Source: Rhizorhapis suberifaciens (GTDB taxonomy: Bacteria > Pseudomonadota > Alphaproteobacteria > Sphingomonadales > Sphingomonadaceae). Taken from it: a DNA stretch of 64,000 bases. A program made the translations under genes and the position numbers. Numbering within the stretch: the stretch's first letter is position 1; each line of letters starts with the position of its first letter. This document shows positions 1 to 8,497 of this stretch, piece after piece. The notes under the pieces are model-generated. The model ran no database searches and was not told the origin of the DNA. It saw nothing but the letters and a program-made list of their open reading frames with translations. The stretch spans positions 204,106-268,105 of the forward strand of contig NZ_JACHOV010000004.1 in the NCBI RefSeq assembly GCF_014200045.1, written 5' to 3'.

Positions 1-1383
1 AAGCCCACCCAAGGTCGCGAGCAGCACTATTTGACCCCATTGCGAGCCGATCGCCAATCTGTCGATAACCGCGGTTATTACAGGTAGCATCAGGCAGGCA
101 GTTAGCACGGGACGTCCCACATCACTGAGAAAGGACAAATCAAACCGCCCCAGAAGACGGCGGGGAAAAAGCAGATAGCCCACGACGAAGATGAAAAAAT
201 TGACTACCGCCAAGGCCCAGCTGACCATGACCACTGACCCGGTAAATCTGGACACGAAGACGATCGTCATGGGGACAATCGCCAGTAGGGCGAGGTTCCA
301 GTAAAATGGCCATCGGAATTTTCCTTTGGCCAGAATCAGGCCGATGTTGATGCTCGCGGCCGAACGGAACAAAACCGCCACGGACAGCACCTGCACGACC
401 GGAATGACCGGGGCCCATCCCGGACCAAGCAAGGCTGGCACGACCAGCGGAGCGACCACAGCCAAACCCAGCAGCAGGGGTGCATTTACTGAAACCAGCA
501 GGCGCAATCCTTTGCGATAGCCCTTCAGCAGCTTTAGGTTGTCATCCTTGACCTTGGCAAAAATGGGAAAGGATACCTGCGTAAGGATGGGATTGATGCG
601 CTGGAATGGCTGCATGGCGAGGTTGAAGGCCAGGTTGTAATAGCCCAGCGCCACCGGACCCAGGAACGCTCCGACCGCAAGCTGATCGACACGGGAATTA
701 AGCGCGTTGAGCAGTGCTGCACCCACTCTATAGATGCCAAATCGCAAGAATTCATCGATTTCCGAAAACGCGCCCCAGGAGCCCGGCAGCCAATGTTGAC
801 GGGCCGCCACTACCCACAGAAGCAGATTCAGGGCGACCTGGCTTGCCAGGGTGGCAAACACCAGCGCCCAGACGCCATAGCCCATAACCGCCAGGTAAAC
901 CGCAACCAAAAGACCGACGATCTGACTGCCAGTGCGAAACAGCGCGAGTTGGCGCAGCATCAGTTCGCGCCGCATCAACGCTTCGAACTGGACCACCAAG
1001 GCGCCGATCAACAGAATGAGCCCTAAGGTACGGGCCATTGCCGTAATCCTTACCGTTTCGAACTGATAATCGAGCCATGGAGCCGCCAGGAAGAGCAGGC
1101 CATACATCGCCGCACCTACGGCAATATTGACCCAATAGAGAGTGGAGAGTTGGCGTCGGGTAGCCTCAGCCTTCACCACCAGCACATCGGAAAAGCCTAT
1201 TTTGACGAAGACGTTGCAGATCTCAAGAATCACCATCAACAGTGCCACCGCGCCGAAATCCGCGGGCTTCAGATAGCGCGCCAGGATTGAGATCTGCACG
1301 ACACTGACTAGTGCGGCAGCGATGGAGCCGAAGGTGGTCCATTTAGCGACGCTTGCGGCCTGGCGGGTCAGGTTTCCTGGCAT
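1..1383 (-). CDS. Wzx-type polysaccharide flippase (partial, 3' end beyond window)
   Basis: One reading frame is open from an ATG at 1383 down to base 1, so the gene runs off the left edge (461 codons visible). The translation begins MPGNLTRQAASVAKWTTFGS and is a succession of hydrophobic helices with short loops, in the style of the MOP/PST family (WzxC-like) that flips undecaprenyl-linked repeat units across the inner membrane. Typical features are the early 'ARYLKPADFGAVAL' loop and 'GYYNLAFNLAMQPFQRINPIL' in the middle. Its start overlaps the end of the upstream sulfotransferase by 16 bases, so the two are probably co-translated in a surface-polysaccharide operon. The substrate cannot be told. 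Family confidence is good; the missing C-terminus prevents a length check. Confidence 0.85.
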   Translation of the reverse strand, partial: MPGNLTRQAASVAKWTTFGSIAAALVSVVQISILARYLKPADFGAVALLMVILEICNVFVKIGFSDVLVVKAEATRRQLSTLYWVNIAVGAAMYGLLFLAAPWLDYQFETVRITAMARTLGLILLIGALVVQFEALMRRELMLRQLALFRTGSQIVGLLVAVYLAVMGYGVWALVFATLASQVALNLLLWVVAARQHWLPGSWGAFSEIDEFLRFGIYRVGAALLNALNSRVDQLAVGAFLGPVALGYYNLAFNLAMQPFQRINPILTQVSFPIFAKVKDDNLKLLKGYRKGLRLLVSVNAPLLLGLAVVAPLVVPALLGPGWAPVIPVVQVLSVAVLFRSAASINIGLILAKGKFRWPFYWNLALLAIVPMTIVFVSRFTGSVVMVSWALAVVNFFIFVVGYLLFPRRLLGRFDLSFLSDVGRPVLTACLMLPVITAVIDRLAIGSQWGQIVLLATLGGL

Positions 1384-2321
1384 CTGGTTCCCGCGAGCAT
1401 TGGAGACTGGAAACGATCCGCGCGCGTGAGAAATGGGCCGCTACCGGCTGAACTCATGAAATTCCAAGGATCGTTCTGAATATCCAGGAACTCGTAGAGC
1501 GCCTTTACCTCAGAAATGAGCAACTGCCGGATCACGCCAGCTTCTTCCACCGACAGGTCAGTGTGATCGAACTCTGGCAGCGGCAACCTGTTGATCGTGT
1601 CCCGTAGCTTGAGCCTTACTATAGGCGGCAGCATGTCCTTGACTAGATCGGGAACAAGGCTTCCGAACCGCTTTCCCCAGGGACGATAAATCGCTTTACC
1701 CGCGCGGCTGTTCTGTTTCCTCGGATCAGGATTGATATGCGCCTCCGGGTCGACCCCCAGGAACGTGAATACATCGCGCATGGTTCCTTGAACATCCGCC
1801 ACAAATTGTTCGAACAGGATTACGCTTATATTTCTGTCGCTAAAATAGCGCCGATAATTATTCAGGTTGGTCCAATAGTGACAGGCACCCAAAAAGGTCG
1901 GGTAGGTAAATACGGCCTCGCGATAAACCGTAGGCATTTTCATGCCGTAAAATTTTTTCTCCGCCCAATGACCGGTGCAGAGGGTTTGAGCCCACACCGA
2001 CCGAAATCGTGAGAAGGGCTCGCGGACCAGATAGATGATTTTTGCTTCGGGGGAAAAATGGTGGATGTCTCCTGGCACGTTGGGAAATGAAAGGGTTTCA
2101 CAATAAATGGGACTGGATTCGCCGCGGAAGGCATGATCACCCCCTTCGCTGAACATCGACAAATATTCTTTGAGATCGCGAGGGGCGGGACGATTGAAAT
2201 AACAAAGCTCTTTTTTTTGCGACATGAAGATGTCGGGATGCTGGCTGAGCAAATCGTGGAAGAAGGTAGTGCCGCATTTGGATGCGCCGATCACAAATAA
2301 ATTGGGCCGAGCGGCGGTCAT
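1368..2321 (-). CDS. Sulfotransferase family protein
   Basis: 317 residues. The N-terminus 'LFVIGASKCGTTFFHDLLSQHP' is the 5'-phosphosulfate-binding loop of PAPS-dependent sulfotransferases, and 'IIYLVREPFSRFRSVW' near residue 100 is the 3'-phosphate-binding segment (R...S). It should transfer sulfate from PAPS to a sugar hydroxyl, probably on an exopolysaccharide given the downstream flippase that it overlaps. Start choice: AGGAGG lies 5 bases before the ATG at 2321; the in-frame GTG at 2327 directly touches that AGGAGG and is too close to be used. The 292 bases upstream (2322-2613) contain no ORF or element I recognise. The acceptor is unknown. Confidence 0.85.
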   Translation of the reverse strand: MTAARPNLFVIGASKCGTTFFHDLLSQHPDIFMSQKKELCYFNRPAPRDLKEYLSMFSEGGDHAFRGESSPIYCETLSFPNVPGDIHHFSPEAKIIYLVREPFSRFRSVWAQTLCTGHWAEKKFYGMKMPTVYREAVFTYPTFLGACHYWTNLNNYRRYFSDRNISVILFEQFVADVQGTMRDVFTFLGVDPEAHINPDPRKQNSRAGKAIYRPWGKRFGSLVPDLVKDMLPPIVRLKLRDTINRLPLPEFDHTDLSVEEAGVIRQLLISEVKALYEFLDIQNDPWNFMSSAGSGPFLTRADRFQSPMLAGTRCQET

Positions 2322-2613
2322 GTACACCTCCTACTCTCCGATAATATTCCTTCCAGCGGCGCGGATGAGCGCAAGTATTGGAAAGTACCAGAGTCGCGTG
2401 ATGCTTGCAGCTTAGCCTAGCCTTGGTCCAATGACAAAGCGGCTCCGGCTCAGGGCGACAGCTCTTTCGTCATTCCCTTCGGCACAGACGGGTTAGCATT
2501 TCCGTCTCAACGATGGACCCTATAGTCCGTTTGGAAAATCACGCATGAGCTTTCCGGCGCAGGGAACTCCAACATTTGATGCATGACGTGTTGCAACTGA
2601 ACCGATGATCCAA

Positions 2614-3795
2614 TCAACTCACCAGTGCCGCAACGTTCACCGGCCGCCCATTCCGGCGTAGCTCCACTATAATTTCAGGCTTTCCTTGCCCCGCAGACCC
2701 TATGGGGTCGCCCTGTCTCACCGCCGTTCCGACGTCGACGCTCAGCCTATCCAGATTGGCGATCAAGCTGGTCCAGCCATTACCATGGTCAATGATGATG
2801 ATTTGCCCGTAACCGCGATACTCGCCCGCAAAGGCGACACGGCCCCGGGTTGGCGCCACGACTTGCGCCAAGGGCTGCGTAGCTATGGTGAGCCCCCGCG
2901 CGCGAACCCCGCTGGCTGACAGCTCGCCCATGCCCATCACCACTTCTCCCATAACCGGCATGCGATAGGCGGGCGCGCCGCTGCGCAGCGGGCGGAAGGG
3001 CGACTGAGGCAACGCCGCGGTTCCTGGCCTAGCCGGACGCACTAAGGGTCCCGGCAATTGGGCCAATTCCTCTCGCACATTCCCCGCGACGCGCAGTTGG
3101 TCCATCAGATCGACAATATCGCGCGCCTGTTCACCAAGGGACACGGCGCGATCCGCCTCCAAATTAGCAGTGCTGACAAGGGCGCGCGCCGCGAAGCGCT
3201 TACGCATCTCCATCTGACGCAGCTCAGTCCTTTGACTGGAAAGCGCTATTCGTCCCGCCGCCAGCGAGGCCTGGGCTTGATCCGCATCGGCCCGAAGCCG
3301 CCTGCCCCTTTCCAATTCGTCCCGGAGGTCTGCGGTCCGTGCGCGGATCACCGGCAATACGCTCGCAAGTACGCCACGAACATGGGCCAGGTCCCGTATG
3401 GATCCGGGCTGGACCAGCGCGGTAGCGGTCGGGCGCCTTGCCATCAGTTGAAGCGCAGTCATCAATCGGACGATCGGCTCCTGCCGTTCGGCGAGACGAT
3501 TATTCTGGAAACGCTGTAACCGGGCGATAATGGCTATTCGCGCCTGCGCCGCCTGAATGTCGGCTTCGACAGCCTGGATGCTGGCCGCGAGCGCCGCAGC
3601 TTGCCGCCGCGCCCGCTCTGCTTCTTGACGCGCAACGCCCGCCTCGCGCTTCAGCCTCTCGCTGCGTGCCCGGGCATTTTCAGCCTGTTTCTTGGCCTCT
3701 ATCAATGCCTGCTGCTCTTCCTTCAGCGTCTGGGCCTGGGCCGTGGCTGCAATGGCAAGGCCGACAGGGATAATGAAAAGGAACGCGCGTTTCAT
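2614..3795 (-). CDS. EnvC-like murein hydrolase activator (degenerate LytM/M23 protein)
   Basis: 393 residues. Signal peptide at about 1-21 (MKRAFLFIIPVGLAIAATAQA), then a long Arg/Ala/Glu-rich coiled coil to about residue 240, a Pro/Arg-rich linker, and a C-terminal LytM domain from about 295. The catalytic LytM residues are absent: the usual YxHL appears as 'LIANL' and the HLHFE motif as 'IIVELRRNGRPVN', as in E. coli EnvC, which activates amidases and does not cut peptidoglycan. Role by family: periplasmic activator of N-acetylmuramyl-L-alanine amidases during septum splitting. It follows rlmH by 6 bases on the same strand, an arrangement common in alphaproteobacteria. Confidence 0.88.
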   Translation of the reverse strand: MKRAFLFIIPVGLAIAATAQAQTLKEEQQALIEAKKQAENARARSERLKREAGVARQEAERARRQAAALAASIQAVEADIQAAQARIAIIARLQRFQNNRLAERQEPIVRLMTALQLMARRPTATALVQPGSIRDLAHVRGVLASVLPVIRARTADLRDELERGRRLRADADQAQASLAAGRIALSSQRTELRQMEMRKRFAARALVSTANLEADRAVSLGEQARDIVDLMDQLRVAGNVREELAQLPGPLVRPARPGTAALPQSPFRPLRSGAPAYRMPVMGEVVMGMGELSASGVRARGLTIATQPLAQVVAPTRGRVAFAGEYRGYGQIIIIDHGNGWTSLIANLDRLSVDVGTAVRQGDPIGSAGQGKPEIIVELRRNGRPVNVAALVS

Positions 3796-3801
3796 GTTGC
3801 G

Positions 3802-4224
3802 CTATCCTTCGCGATGATAAGGATGATTGGCAAGGATGCTCGTGGCCCGCCACAATTGTTCGGCCAGCATTGCGCGCGCCAGCATGTGCGGCCACGTGGC
3901 CCGGCCAAATGCGATAAGCAGGTCCGCCCCCTGGCGTTCCGCCTCACCGAAACCATCGGCCGCTCCAATCAGGAAACGACATTCCCGAATGCCCGCATCA
4001 CGCCAGCCTTCCAGTCTTTTTGCAAAGGTCATGGACGAAAGCTGCTCACCCTTTTCATCCAGCATGATGGTAACGGTTGCAGGCGGGACCGGCGGAAGCT
4101 TGCCACCCTTGTCGGGCAGTTCGCTGATCTTCACTGGCCAGCTGATGCGCTTTACATAGCGTTCAACCAGATCCGCTTCGGGACAGCGGCCTATCTTGCC
4201 GCGCGCGATGATGTGCAGTTGCAC
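3802..4224 (-). CDS. rlmH: 23S rRNA (pseudouridine1915-N3)-methyltransferase RlmH
   Basis: 140 residues, slightly shorter than the E. coli protein (155). The SPOUT C-terminal knot is clear: 'LIGAADGFG' (SAM-binding loop), 'WPHMLARAMLAEQLWRA' and the terminal 'NHPYHREG'. It methylates pseudouridine 1915 in helix 69 of 23S rRNA, using S-adenosylmethionine on the assembled 70S ribosome. The start is a GTG at 4224, preceded by a G-rich Shine-Dalgarno (AGAGGGGGG). The gene lies 21 bases after the DUF2721 gene and 6 bases before the EnvC-like gene, so the three are probably one transcript. Confidence 0.93.
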   Translation of the reverse strand: MQLHIIARGKIGRCPEADLVERYVKRISWPVKISELPDKGGKLPPVPPATVTIMLDEKGEQLSSMTFAKRLEGWRDAGIRECRFLIGAADGFGEAERQGADLLIAFGRATWPHMLARAMLAEQLWRATSILANHPYHREG

Positions 4225-4245
4225 CGGTCGCCCCCCTCTTAGCGA

Positions 4246-4722
4246 TTATTCAGCGACCTGATGATAGAGCACTTCGCTCCTGATATGAATGGTCCGCGAG
4301 GCAAGACGGATTTCCACGAGAAACGTGCAAAGCGCAATGATCATAAGCATCATCGCCGCAATAAAGAGCAGCGCGACCGCCGTCGCCATATGCACCCCAA
4401 AAAGCTGAGCCGAGAAGAGCAGCATCACCAGCGTGCAGATTGCGATTGCACTTGCGACGCTAAGGAAAATCGAACCGTTCACAACGGACATCCGCCGATC
4501 CAGCTTGCGAATTTCATCGACCAGCCGGTCATGTTCTTCGCCAACGGTTTGCAGGACCAGCTTTTCCACCACCCGCGCTCTGTCGATCACTCGTGCCAGA
4601 CGGCCAGCACAGACATTCAGAAATGCGCCGATGCCGGCCAGCAAGAAAACCGGCGCCACGGCGAGCTGAATGGTCTGGGCAATAAGAGTGACAGTCTCCA
4701 TTGCGAAACTGCTATAGCCCAT
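4246..4722 (-). CDS. DUF2721 family membrane protein
   Basis: About 158 residues from the ATG at 4722 (MGYSSFAMETV). Other in-frame starts are ATG 4701 (METVTLIAQTIQ, which fits the family start best) and ATG 4809; none has a convincing ribosome-binding site. 'TIQLAVAPVFLLAGIGAFLNVCAGRLARVIDRAR' is the hallmark of DUF2721. Three membrane helices are visible: one at the N-terminus and two in the C-terminal half around 'SIFLSVASAIAICTLVMLLF' and 'TAVALLFIAAMMLMIIAL'. No biochemical role is known for the family. It is the first gene of a probable unit with rlmH and the EnvC-like gene, and is divergent from rpsF. Confidence 0.8.
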   Translation of the reverse strand: MGYSSFAMETVTLIAQTIQLAVAPVFLLAGIGAFLNVCAGRLARVIDRARVVEKLVLQTVGEEHDRLVDEIRKLDRRMSVVNGSIFLSVASAIAICTLVMLLFSAQLFGVHMATAVALLFIAAMMLMIIALCTFLVEIRLASRTIHIRSEVLYHQVAE

Positions 4723-4922
4723 GATGGTGCGGGACAAGAGCCATGCCGCATTGCGCCTTACAACAGAGCGCCCTTGCCTTCCGAGCCATATTTCGTCATA
4801 GGGCGTCATCCGGGGTGAAGAGCGCGACTCTCCACCCCTGATTTATTGACGTAAGACGACAGCCGGAGGGGCGTTCGCATGGGGCGACGTCAGCAATCGG
4901 CCAACACGGAAAGCATGAAACC

Positions 4923-5339
4923 ATGCCGCAATATGAGCATGTATTTCTTGCGCGTCAGGACCTGGCCCAGGCCCAGGTAGACGCGCTCGCGCAACAGGCG
5001 ACCCAGATTGTCGAAAGCAACCAGGGCAAGGTCACCAAGACTGAAAATTGGGGCCTGCGCAGCTTGGCCTACAAAATCGCCAAGAACCGCAAGGCGCACT
5101 ATGTGCTGCTCAACATTGATGCCCCCGCTGGCGTCGTGGCGGAGCTGGAGCGTCAGACCGCAATCAACGAAGACATCATCCGCTATATGACGGTGAAGGT
5201 CGACGAGGCGGAGGCTGGCCCCTCAGTGATGATGCGCAAGAGCGAGCGTGGCGAGCGCCGCCCGCGCGATCGTGACGGCGAGGGCCGTGGCCGTGATGGC
5301 GAAGGTCGTGGCCGCAGCCGCGACATCGACGGCGAATAA
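4923..5339 (+). CDS. rpsF: 30S ribosomal protein S6
   Basis: 138 residues. '[25 protein letters not shown]' and '[28 protein letters not shown]' are typical of alphaproteobacterial S6, which binds the central domain of 16S rRNA together with S18. The first gene of rpsF-rpsR-rplI. The C-terminus carries a hydrophilic tail of Arg, Asp, Glu and Gly with a repeated 'RDGEGRG' unit, longer than in E. coli (where glutamates are added after translation). The 83 bases upstream, shared with the divergent DUF2721 gene, must hold the promoter, but I could not identify convincing -35/-10 boxes. Confidence 0.97.
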   Translation: MPQYEHVFLARQDLAQAQVDALAQQATQIVESNQGKVTKTENWGLRSLAYKIAKNRKAHYVLLNIDAPAGVVAELERQTAINEDIIRYMTVKVDEAEAGPSVMMRKSERGERRPRDRDGEGRGRDGEGRGRSRDIDGE

Positions 5340-5353
5340 GGAGAAACCAAACC

Positions 5354-5578
5354 ATGGCACGCCCATTTTTCCGCCGCCGCAAAAGCTGCCCCTTCGCCGC
5401 CAAGGATGCGCCAAAGATCGATTATAAGGACGTTCGCCTGCTTCAGGGCTTTGTGTCCGAGCGCGGCAAGATCGTACCCAGCCGCATCACTGCGGTTTCC
5501 GCCAAGAAGCAGCGTGAGCTGGCCCAGGCCATCAAGCGCGCGCGCCATATCGGCCTGCTTCCCTATATCGTGAAGTAA
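5354..5578 (+). CDS. rpsR: 30S ribosomal protein S18
   Basis: 74 residues. '[67 protein letters not shown]' is the full S18 signature. It forms a heterodimer with S6 on the 30S platform. The gene starts 14 bases after rpsF with a GGAG sequence in front of the ATG, and is followed 12 bases later by rplI. Confidence 0.98.
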   Translation: MARPFFRRRKSCPFAAKDAPKIDYKDVRLLQGFVSERGKIVPSRITAVSAKKQRELAQAIKRARHIGLLPYIVK

Positions 5579-5590
5579 GGAGCACGAATC

Positions 5591-6187
5591 ATGGAAATCA
5601 TTCTGCTCGAACGAATCGAAAAGCTGGGCGGCATCGGCGACGTCGTATCCGTCAAGAACGGCTATGCCCGTAACTATCTGCTCCCCAACAAGAAGGCTCT
5701 GCGCGCCAATGAGGCGAACAGGAAGGTCTTCGAAGCCAATCGTGCGAATATCGAAGCCGAAAACGCCACCAAGCGCGCCGACGCCCAGACCGCATCGAAG
5801 GACGTCGAAGGCAAGCAGATCGTGCTGATCCGCCAGGCGTCCAATGCGGGCCATCTTTACGGCTCGGTTTCGGTCCGCGACATCGTCGAAGCCTTGCAGG
5901 CTGACGGCGTTTCGGTTGTGAACAAATCGATGATCGTTCTGGAACGTCCCATCAAGACCCTGGGCGTATTCGATGTTCGCGTCGCGCTCCATCCTGAAGT
6001 GGCCGTGACCATCCAAGTAAACGTCGCCCGCTCGCCCGAAGAAGCTGAGCTTCAGAAGGAAGGCGTGGACGTAATGGCCGACCTGTTCGAAAAGGACGAA
6101 GCCGGCTTTACCGAGGAATATGACCCCAACGCCGAACCCGGCGAAATCGCCGCCGAAGTATTTGAGGAACGCTCCGACGAAGCTTGA
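5591..6187 (+). CDS. rplI: 50S ribosomal protein L9
   Basis: 198 residues. The N-terminal domain 'MEIILLERIEKLGGIGDVVSVKNGYARNYLLPNKKAL' is the 23S-binding domain, followed by the long connecting helix and the C-terminal domain. The protein is about 50 residues longer than E. coli L9 (149) because of an acidic tail (EEYDPNAEPGEIAAEVFEE), as is common in alphaproteobacteria. Last gene of the operon; a strong terminator begins 22 bases after the stop. Confidence 0.97.
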   Translation: MEIILLERIEKLGGIGDVVSVKNGYARNYLLPNKKALRANEANRKVFEANRANIEAENATKRADAQTASKDVEGKQIVLIRQASNAGHLYGSVSVRDIVEALQADGVSVVNKSMIVLERPIKTLGVFDVRVALHPEVAVTIQVNVARSPEEAELQKEGVDVMADLFEKDEAGFTEEYDPNAEPGEIAAEVFEERSDEA

Positions 6188-6209
6188 ACCTTCTTCAATA
6201 CCTTACAAG

Positions 6210-6242
6210 AAGCCGCCCTTTGAAAGAGGGGCGGCTTTTTTT
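6210..6242 (+). terminator. Rho-independent terminator of rpsF-rpsR-rplI
   Basis: A 9-bp perfect stem AAGCCGCCC / GGGCGGCTT is followed by an unbroken run of T. It lies directly downstream of the rplI stop. Confidence 0.93.
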
Positions 6243-6347
6243 GTGCCGCGACGGTGATCTGTAATTGCTCCCGCTTTGAACGGAGTGGACGGTTAAGGCC
6301 TTCTATTCGCCATTGCGGACATTCCATTGGGCGGTCAATGTAGTTCG

Positions 6348-6698
6348 ATGTGGTATCTCGCACTCAAGGCCGCGCTTTCCGGCATCCTCATCGCAATCAT
6401 CTCGGAAGTGGCGAAACGCTATCCCGGCGCAGGTGCGCTTATTGCTTCGCTACCTCTCGTTTCGGTTTTAGGAATGATCTGGCTTTGGCACGATCGTCCG
6501 GATGTCCAGAACATGGCCGCACATGCGCAAGCTACATTCTGGTTCGTCCTGCCTTCCCTTCCCATGTTTCTGCTCATTCCCCTGCTTCTACGGCATGGTT
6601 TCAGCTTCTGGATCGCGCTGGTCACCGGATGTGTCCTGACCGTGATTCTTTATTCTGGCATTACCTGGTTCGGCCCACGATTTGGCCTGAGACTATAG
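6348..6698 (+). CDS. DUF3147-like small membrane protein
   Basis: 116 residues from ATG 6348 (MWYLALKAALSGILIAIISEVAKRYP); an upstream in-frame TTG at 6327 is less likely. Four hydrophobic segments are visible, with 'YPGAGALIASLPLVSVLGMIWLWHD' between the first two. This pattern is that of DUF3147/GlpM-like proteins of the inner membrane, for which no firm function is known. It stands alone after the ribosomal operon terminator and has no clear Shine-Dalgarno. Confidence 0.72.
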   Translation: MWYLALKAALSGILIAIISEVAKRYPGAGALIASLPLVSVLGMIWLWHDRPDVQNMAAHAQATFWFVLPSLPMFLLIPLLLRHGFSFWIALVTGCVLTVILYSGITWFGPRFGLRL

Positions 6699-6788
6699 GA
6701 CCGTATCGGTTTGAATAGCGTTAGGCAGACCCATCCTCAGTTGTTGAAACATCTATGATCGACCGCGCCCTTGCATTATGGCAACGGG

Positions 6789-7163
6789 ATGCACCAACGC
6801 GAAGATCGTCCATTCCTCCCCTTGCTGCGAAGGGCATTGCGTGGGCGATGCCCTTCCTGCGGAAAAGCCCCTCTGTTTCGTCGTTTTCTAAAGGCAGTGG
6901 AACATTGCAAAAATTGTGGACAGCGGTGGGATGGACATCAGGCGGATGATTTCCCAGCCTATCTGGTCATCCTGCTGCTGGGCCACCTGATCGTACCTAT
7001 AGTTGTGGAGGTGAACATGATGTTCAGCCCGCCCATCCATGTGCAAATGCTGTTCTGGCCGGCTTTAACCGCCATTCTGGCCCTGCTGATGATTCAGCCG
7101 GCCAAGGGCGCGGTTATTGCGTTTCAATGGTCCCGCCGCATGCACGGATTTGAAAAGGGCTAA
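6789..7163 (+). CDS. DUF983 family protein with a zinc-ribbon-like N-terminus
   Basis: 124 residues from ATG 6789 (MHQREDRPFLPLLRRALRGRCPSCG). Two CxxC pairs, 'CPSCG' near residue 21 and 'CKNCG' near residue 41, form the DUF983 metal-binding motif; two membrane helices follow (LVILLLGHLIVPIVVE and WPALTAILALLMI). DUF983 genes often sit near cytochrome oxidase or Nudix genes in alphaproteobacteria, but the function is unestablished. The 3' end overlaps the convergent chorismate mutase gene by 4 bases. An in-frame TTG at 6771 is an alternative start. Confidence 0.82.
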   Translation: MHQREDRPFLPLLRRALRGRCPSCGKAPLFRRFLKAVEHCKNCGQRWDGHQADDFPAYLVILLLGHLIVPIVVEVNMMFSPPIHVQMLFWPALTAILALLMIQPAKGAVIAFQWSRRMHGFEKG

Positions 7164-7477
7164 CTCGCCCCCCGGCGATCGAACGCTTCCAATTCATATG
7201 CGATGGATACTTCCACCAGCCGTTCCCAAAGCTCGGCCACCAGCGTTTCCGGCACGCCCAACCGCACCGCTTCTACTCGCGCGTTGGCAATTACCTCCGC
7301 CTTCCGGTCTTCATCCCGCACCATTGAGCGATCCGGCTTGATCCGCGCGGCCGCACGCATATAGCCAAATCGGCGAGCGAGCAGCACCAGCAATTCCCGA
7401 TCAAGCGCGTCGACACCGGCGCGGACTTCAGTCATCGTCCGGCATTGATCGGCTGCAATGACATGGTCATCCTGCAT
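7160..7477 (-). CDS. Chorismate mutase, AroQ class
   Basis: 105 residues, all-helical. 'VRAGVDALDRELLVLLARRFGYMRAAARIKPDRSMVRDEDRKAEVIANAR' carries the AroQ active-site pattern (Arg near the N-terminus, RxxxAxxIK, Asp/Arg pair). It converts chorismate to prephenate in Phe/Tyr synthesis. It is a stand-alone mutase with no fused prephenate dehydratase or dehydrogenase. Start ATG 7477 has a weak AAGG about 10 bases upstream; an internal Met (MTEVRAG) is possible. It converges on the DUF983 gene. Confidence 0.88.
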   Translation of the reverse strand: MQDDHVIAADQCRTMTEVRAGVDALDRELLVLLARRFGYMRAAARIKPDRSMVRDEDRKAEVIANARVEAVRLGVPETLVAELWERLVEVSIAYELEAFDRRGAS

Positions 7478-7638
7478 GGCGACGCCTTAGCATCTTCGTG
7501 GCAGGTGTCGAGCGGGGATTAGGCTTGACTCTGCCGTTCCCCGCCGCCATAGGCACGCCTTCGCAATTGGCCCCGCACCCCGGTGAAGCGGTGGCCCTGT
7601 CGGACCAGCTCCGATCAGAGCGGAATACCGGGATTACA

Positions 7639-7687
7639 ATCATCTTCCCCAAAAAGCGGGAACCGGTTTTTGGACCAGGAAGGTGAT
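7639..7687. repeat. Dispersed palindromic element upstream of rpsD
   Basis: An outer inverted repeat ATCATCTTCC / GGAAGGTGAT encloses an inner near-palindrome CCAAAAAGCGG-gaa-CCGGTTTTTGG. The core AAAAAGCGGGAACCGGTTTTT resembles a short palindrome scattered in intergenic regions of alphaproteobacteria (from memory, not searched). It ends 31 bases before the rpsD start codon and may fold in the leader RNA. Confidence 0.6.
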
Positions 7688-7718
7688 CGGACGTAGTAGC
7701 AATTGTAAGGAATACGAA

Positions 7719-8333
7719 ATGACGAAGCGCACCAGCGCCAAGTATAAACTCGATCGCCGGATGGGCGAAAACATCTGGGGTCGCCCGAAATCGCCAGTCA
7801 ACAAGCGTGAATATGGGCCTGGTCAGCACGGCCAGCGCCGCAAGGGCAAGATGTCCGACTTTGGCATTCAGCTGCGCGCCAAGCAGAAGCTGAAGGGCTA
7901 TTATGGCGACGTGACCGAGAAGCAGTTCAAGAAGGCCTATATCGAGGCCGCCCGTATGAAGGGCGACACCGGCCAGAACTTGATCGGCCTTCTGGAGCGT
8001 CGTTTGGACGCCGTGGTCTATCGCGCCAAGTTCGCTCCTACCATTTGGTCCTCGCGCCAGTTGGTCAGCCACGGTCACATTTATGTGAATGGTGTGAAGT
8101 GCAACATCGCCAGCCGCCTGGTAAAGCCTGGCGACGAAATCAGCCTGGGCAAGAAGGCGCAGGAAATGACGCTGGTCATGGAGGCGCAGAGCCTCGCCGA
8201 ACGCGATATTCCTGAATATGTAGCGCCGGACGGCAACACAAAGGTTACTTATGTCCGCGTTCCCACGCTGGACGAAGTGCCTTATCCGGTACGAATGGAA
8301 CCCAATCTGGTCGTCGAATTCTATTCGCGCTGA
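7719..8333 (+). CDS. rpsD: 30S ribosomal protein S4
   Basis: 204 residues. '[42 protein letters not shown]' and the S4 RNA-binding domain '[48 protein letters not shown]' are diagnostic. It is the primary binder of the 16S 5' domain. The start ATG 7719 is set by TAAGGA upstream; a longer in-frame reading from 7683 has no family support. There is no N-terminal zinc-binding Cys cluster. It is monocistronic here, with its own terminator. Confidence 0.98.
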   Translation: MTKRTSAKYKLDRRMGENIWGRPKSPVNKREYGPGQHGQRRKGKMSDFGIQLRAKQKLKGYYGDVTEKQFKKAYIEAARMKGDTGQNLIGLLERRLDAVVYRAKFAPTIWSSRQLVSHGHIYVNGVKCNIASRLVKPGDEISLGKKAQEMTLVMEAQSLAERDIPEYVAPDGNTKVTYVRVPTLDEVPYPVRMEPNLVVEFYSR

Positions 8334-8358
8334 TCCAAATGGTGGAATTTACGGAAAT

Positions 8359-8386
8359 GGCGGTCTCTCCGGAGGCCGCCTTTTTT
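8359..8386 (+). terminator. Rho-independent terminator of rpsD
   Basis: Stem GGCGGTCTC / GAGGCCGCC (9 bp with one G-U pair), loop TCCG, followed by six T. Confidence 0.9.
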
Positions 8387-8445
8387 GTTGGGACGATGCC
8401 CTGATCTGAGATGTCAGCAGCACCGAAAATGCCAGCCGGCATCGC

Positions 8446-8476
8446 AAAAAAAAGAGCGGCAATATAGCCGCTCTTT
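8446..8476 (-). terminator. Terminator of the ferredoxin gene
   Basis: Perfect 10-bp stem AAAGAGCGGC / GCCGCTCTTT with a 6-base loop. On the minus strand it is followed by an eight-base T run, 21 bases past the ferredoxin stop. Confidence 0.9.
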
Positions 8477-8497
8477 CAAAATCCGGTGGAAAAGCCC

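Noticed and set aside
1..1383. Three short separate minus-strand readings in the first kilobase
   Set aside because: They are in other frames; the true gene is one frame open from 1383 to the window edge with a full flippase-like translation. No frameshift is needed.
2614..3795. EnvC-like protein as an active M23 peptidase
   Set aside because: The LytM catalytic His/Asp motifs are replaced, so activity as an enzyme is unlikely; an activator role fits.
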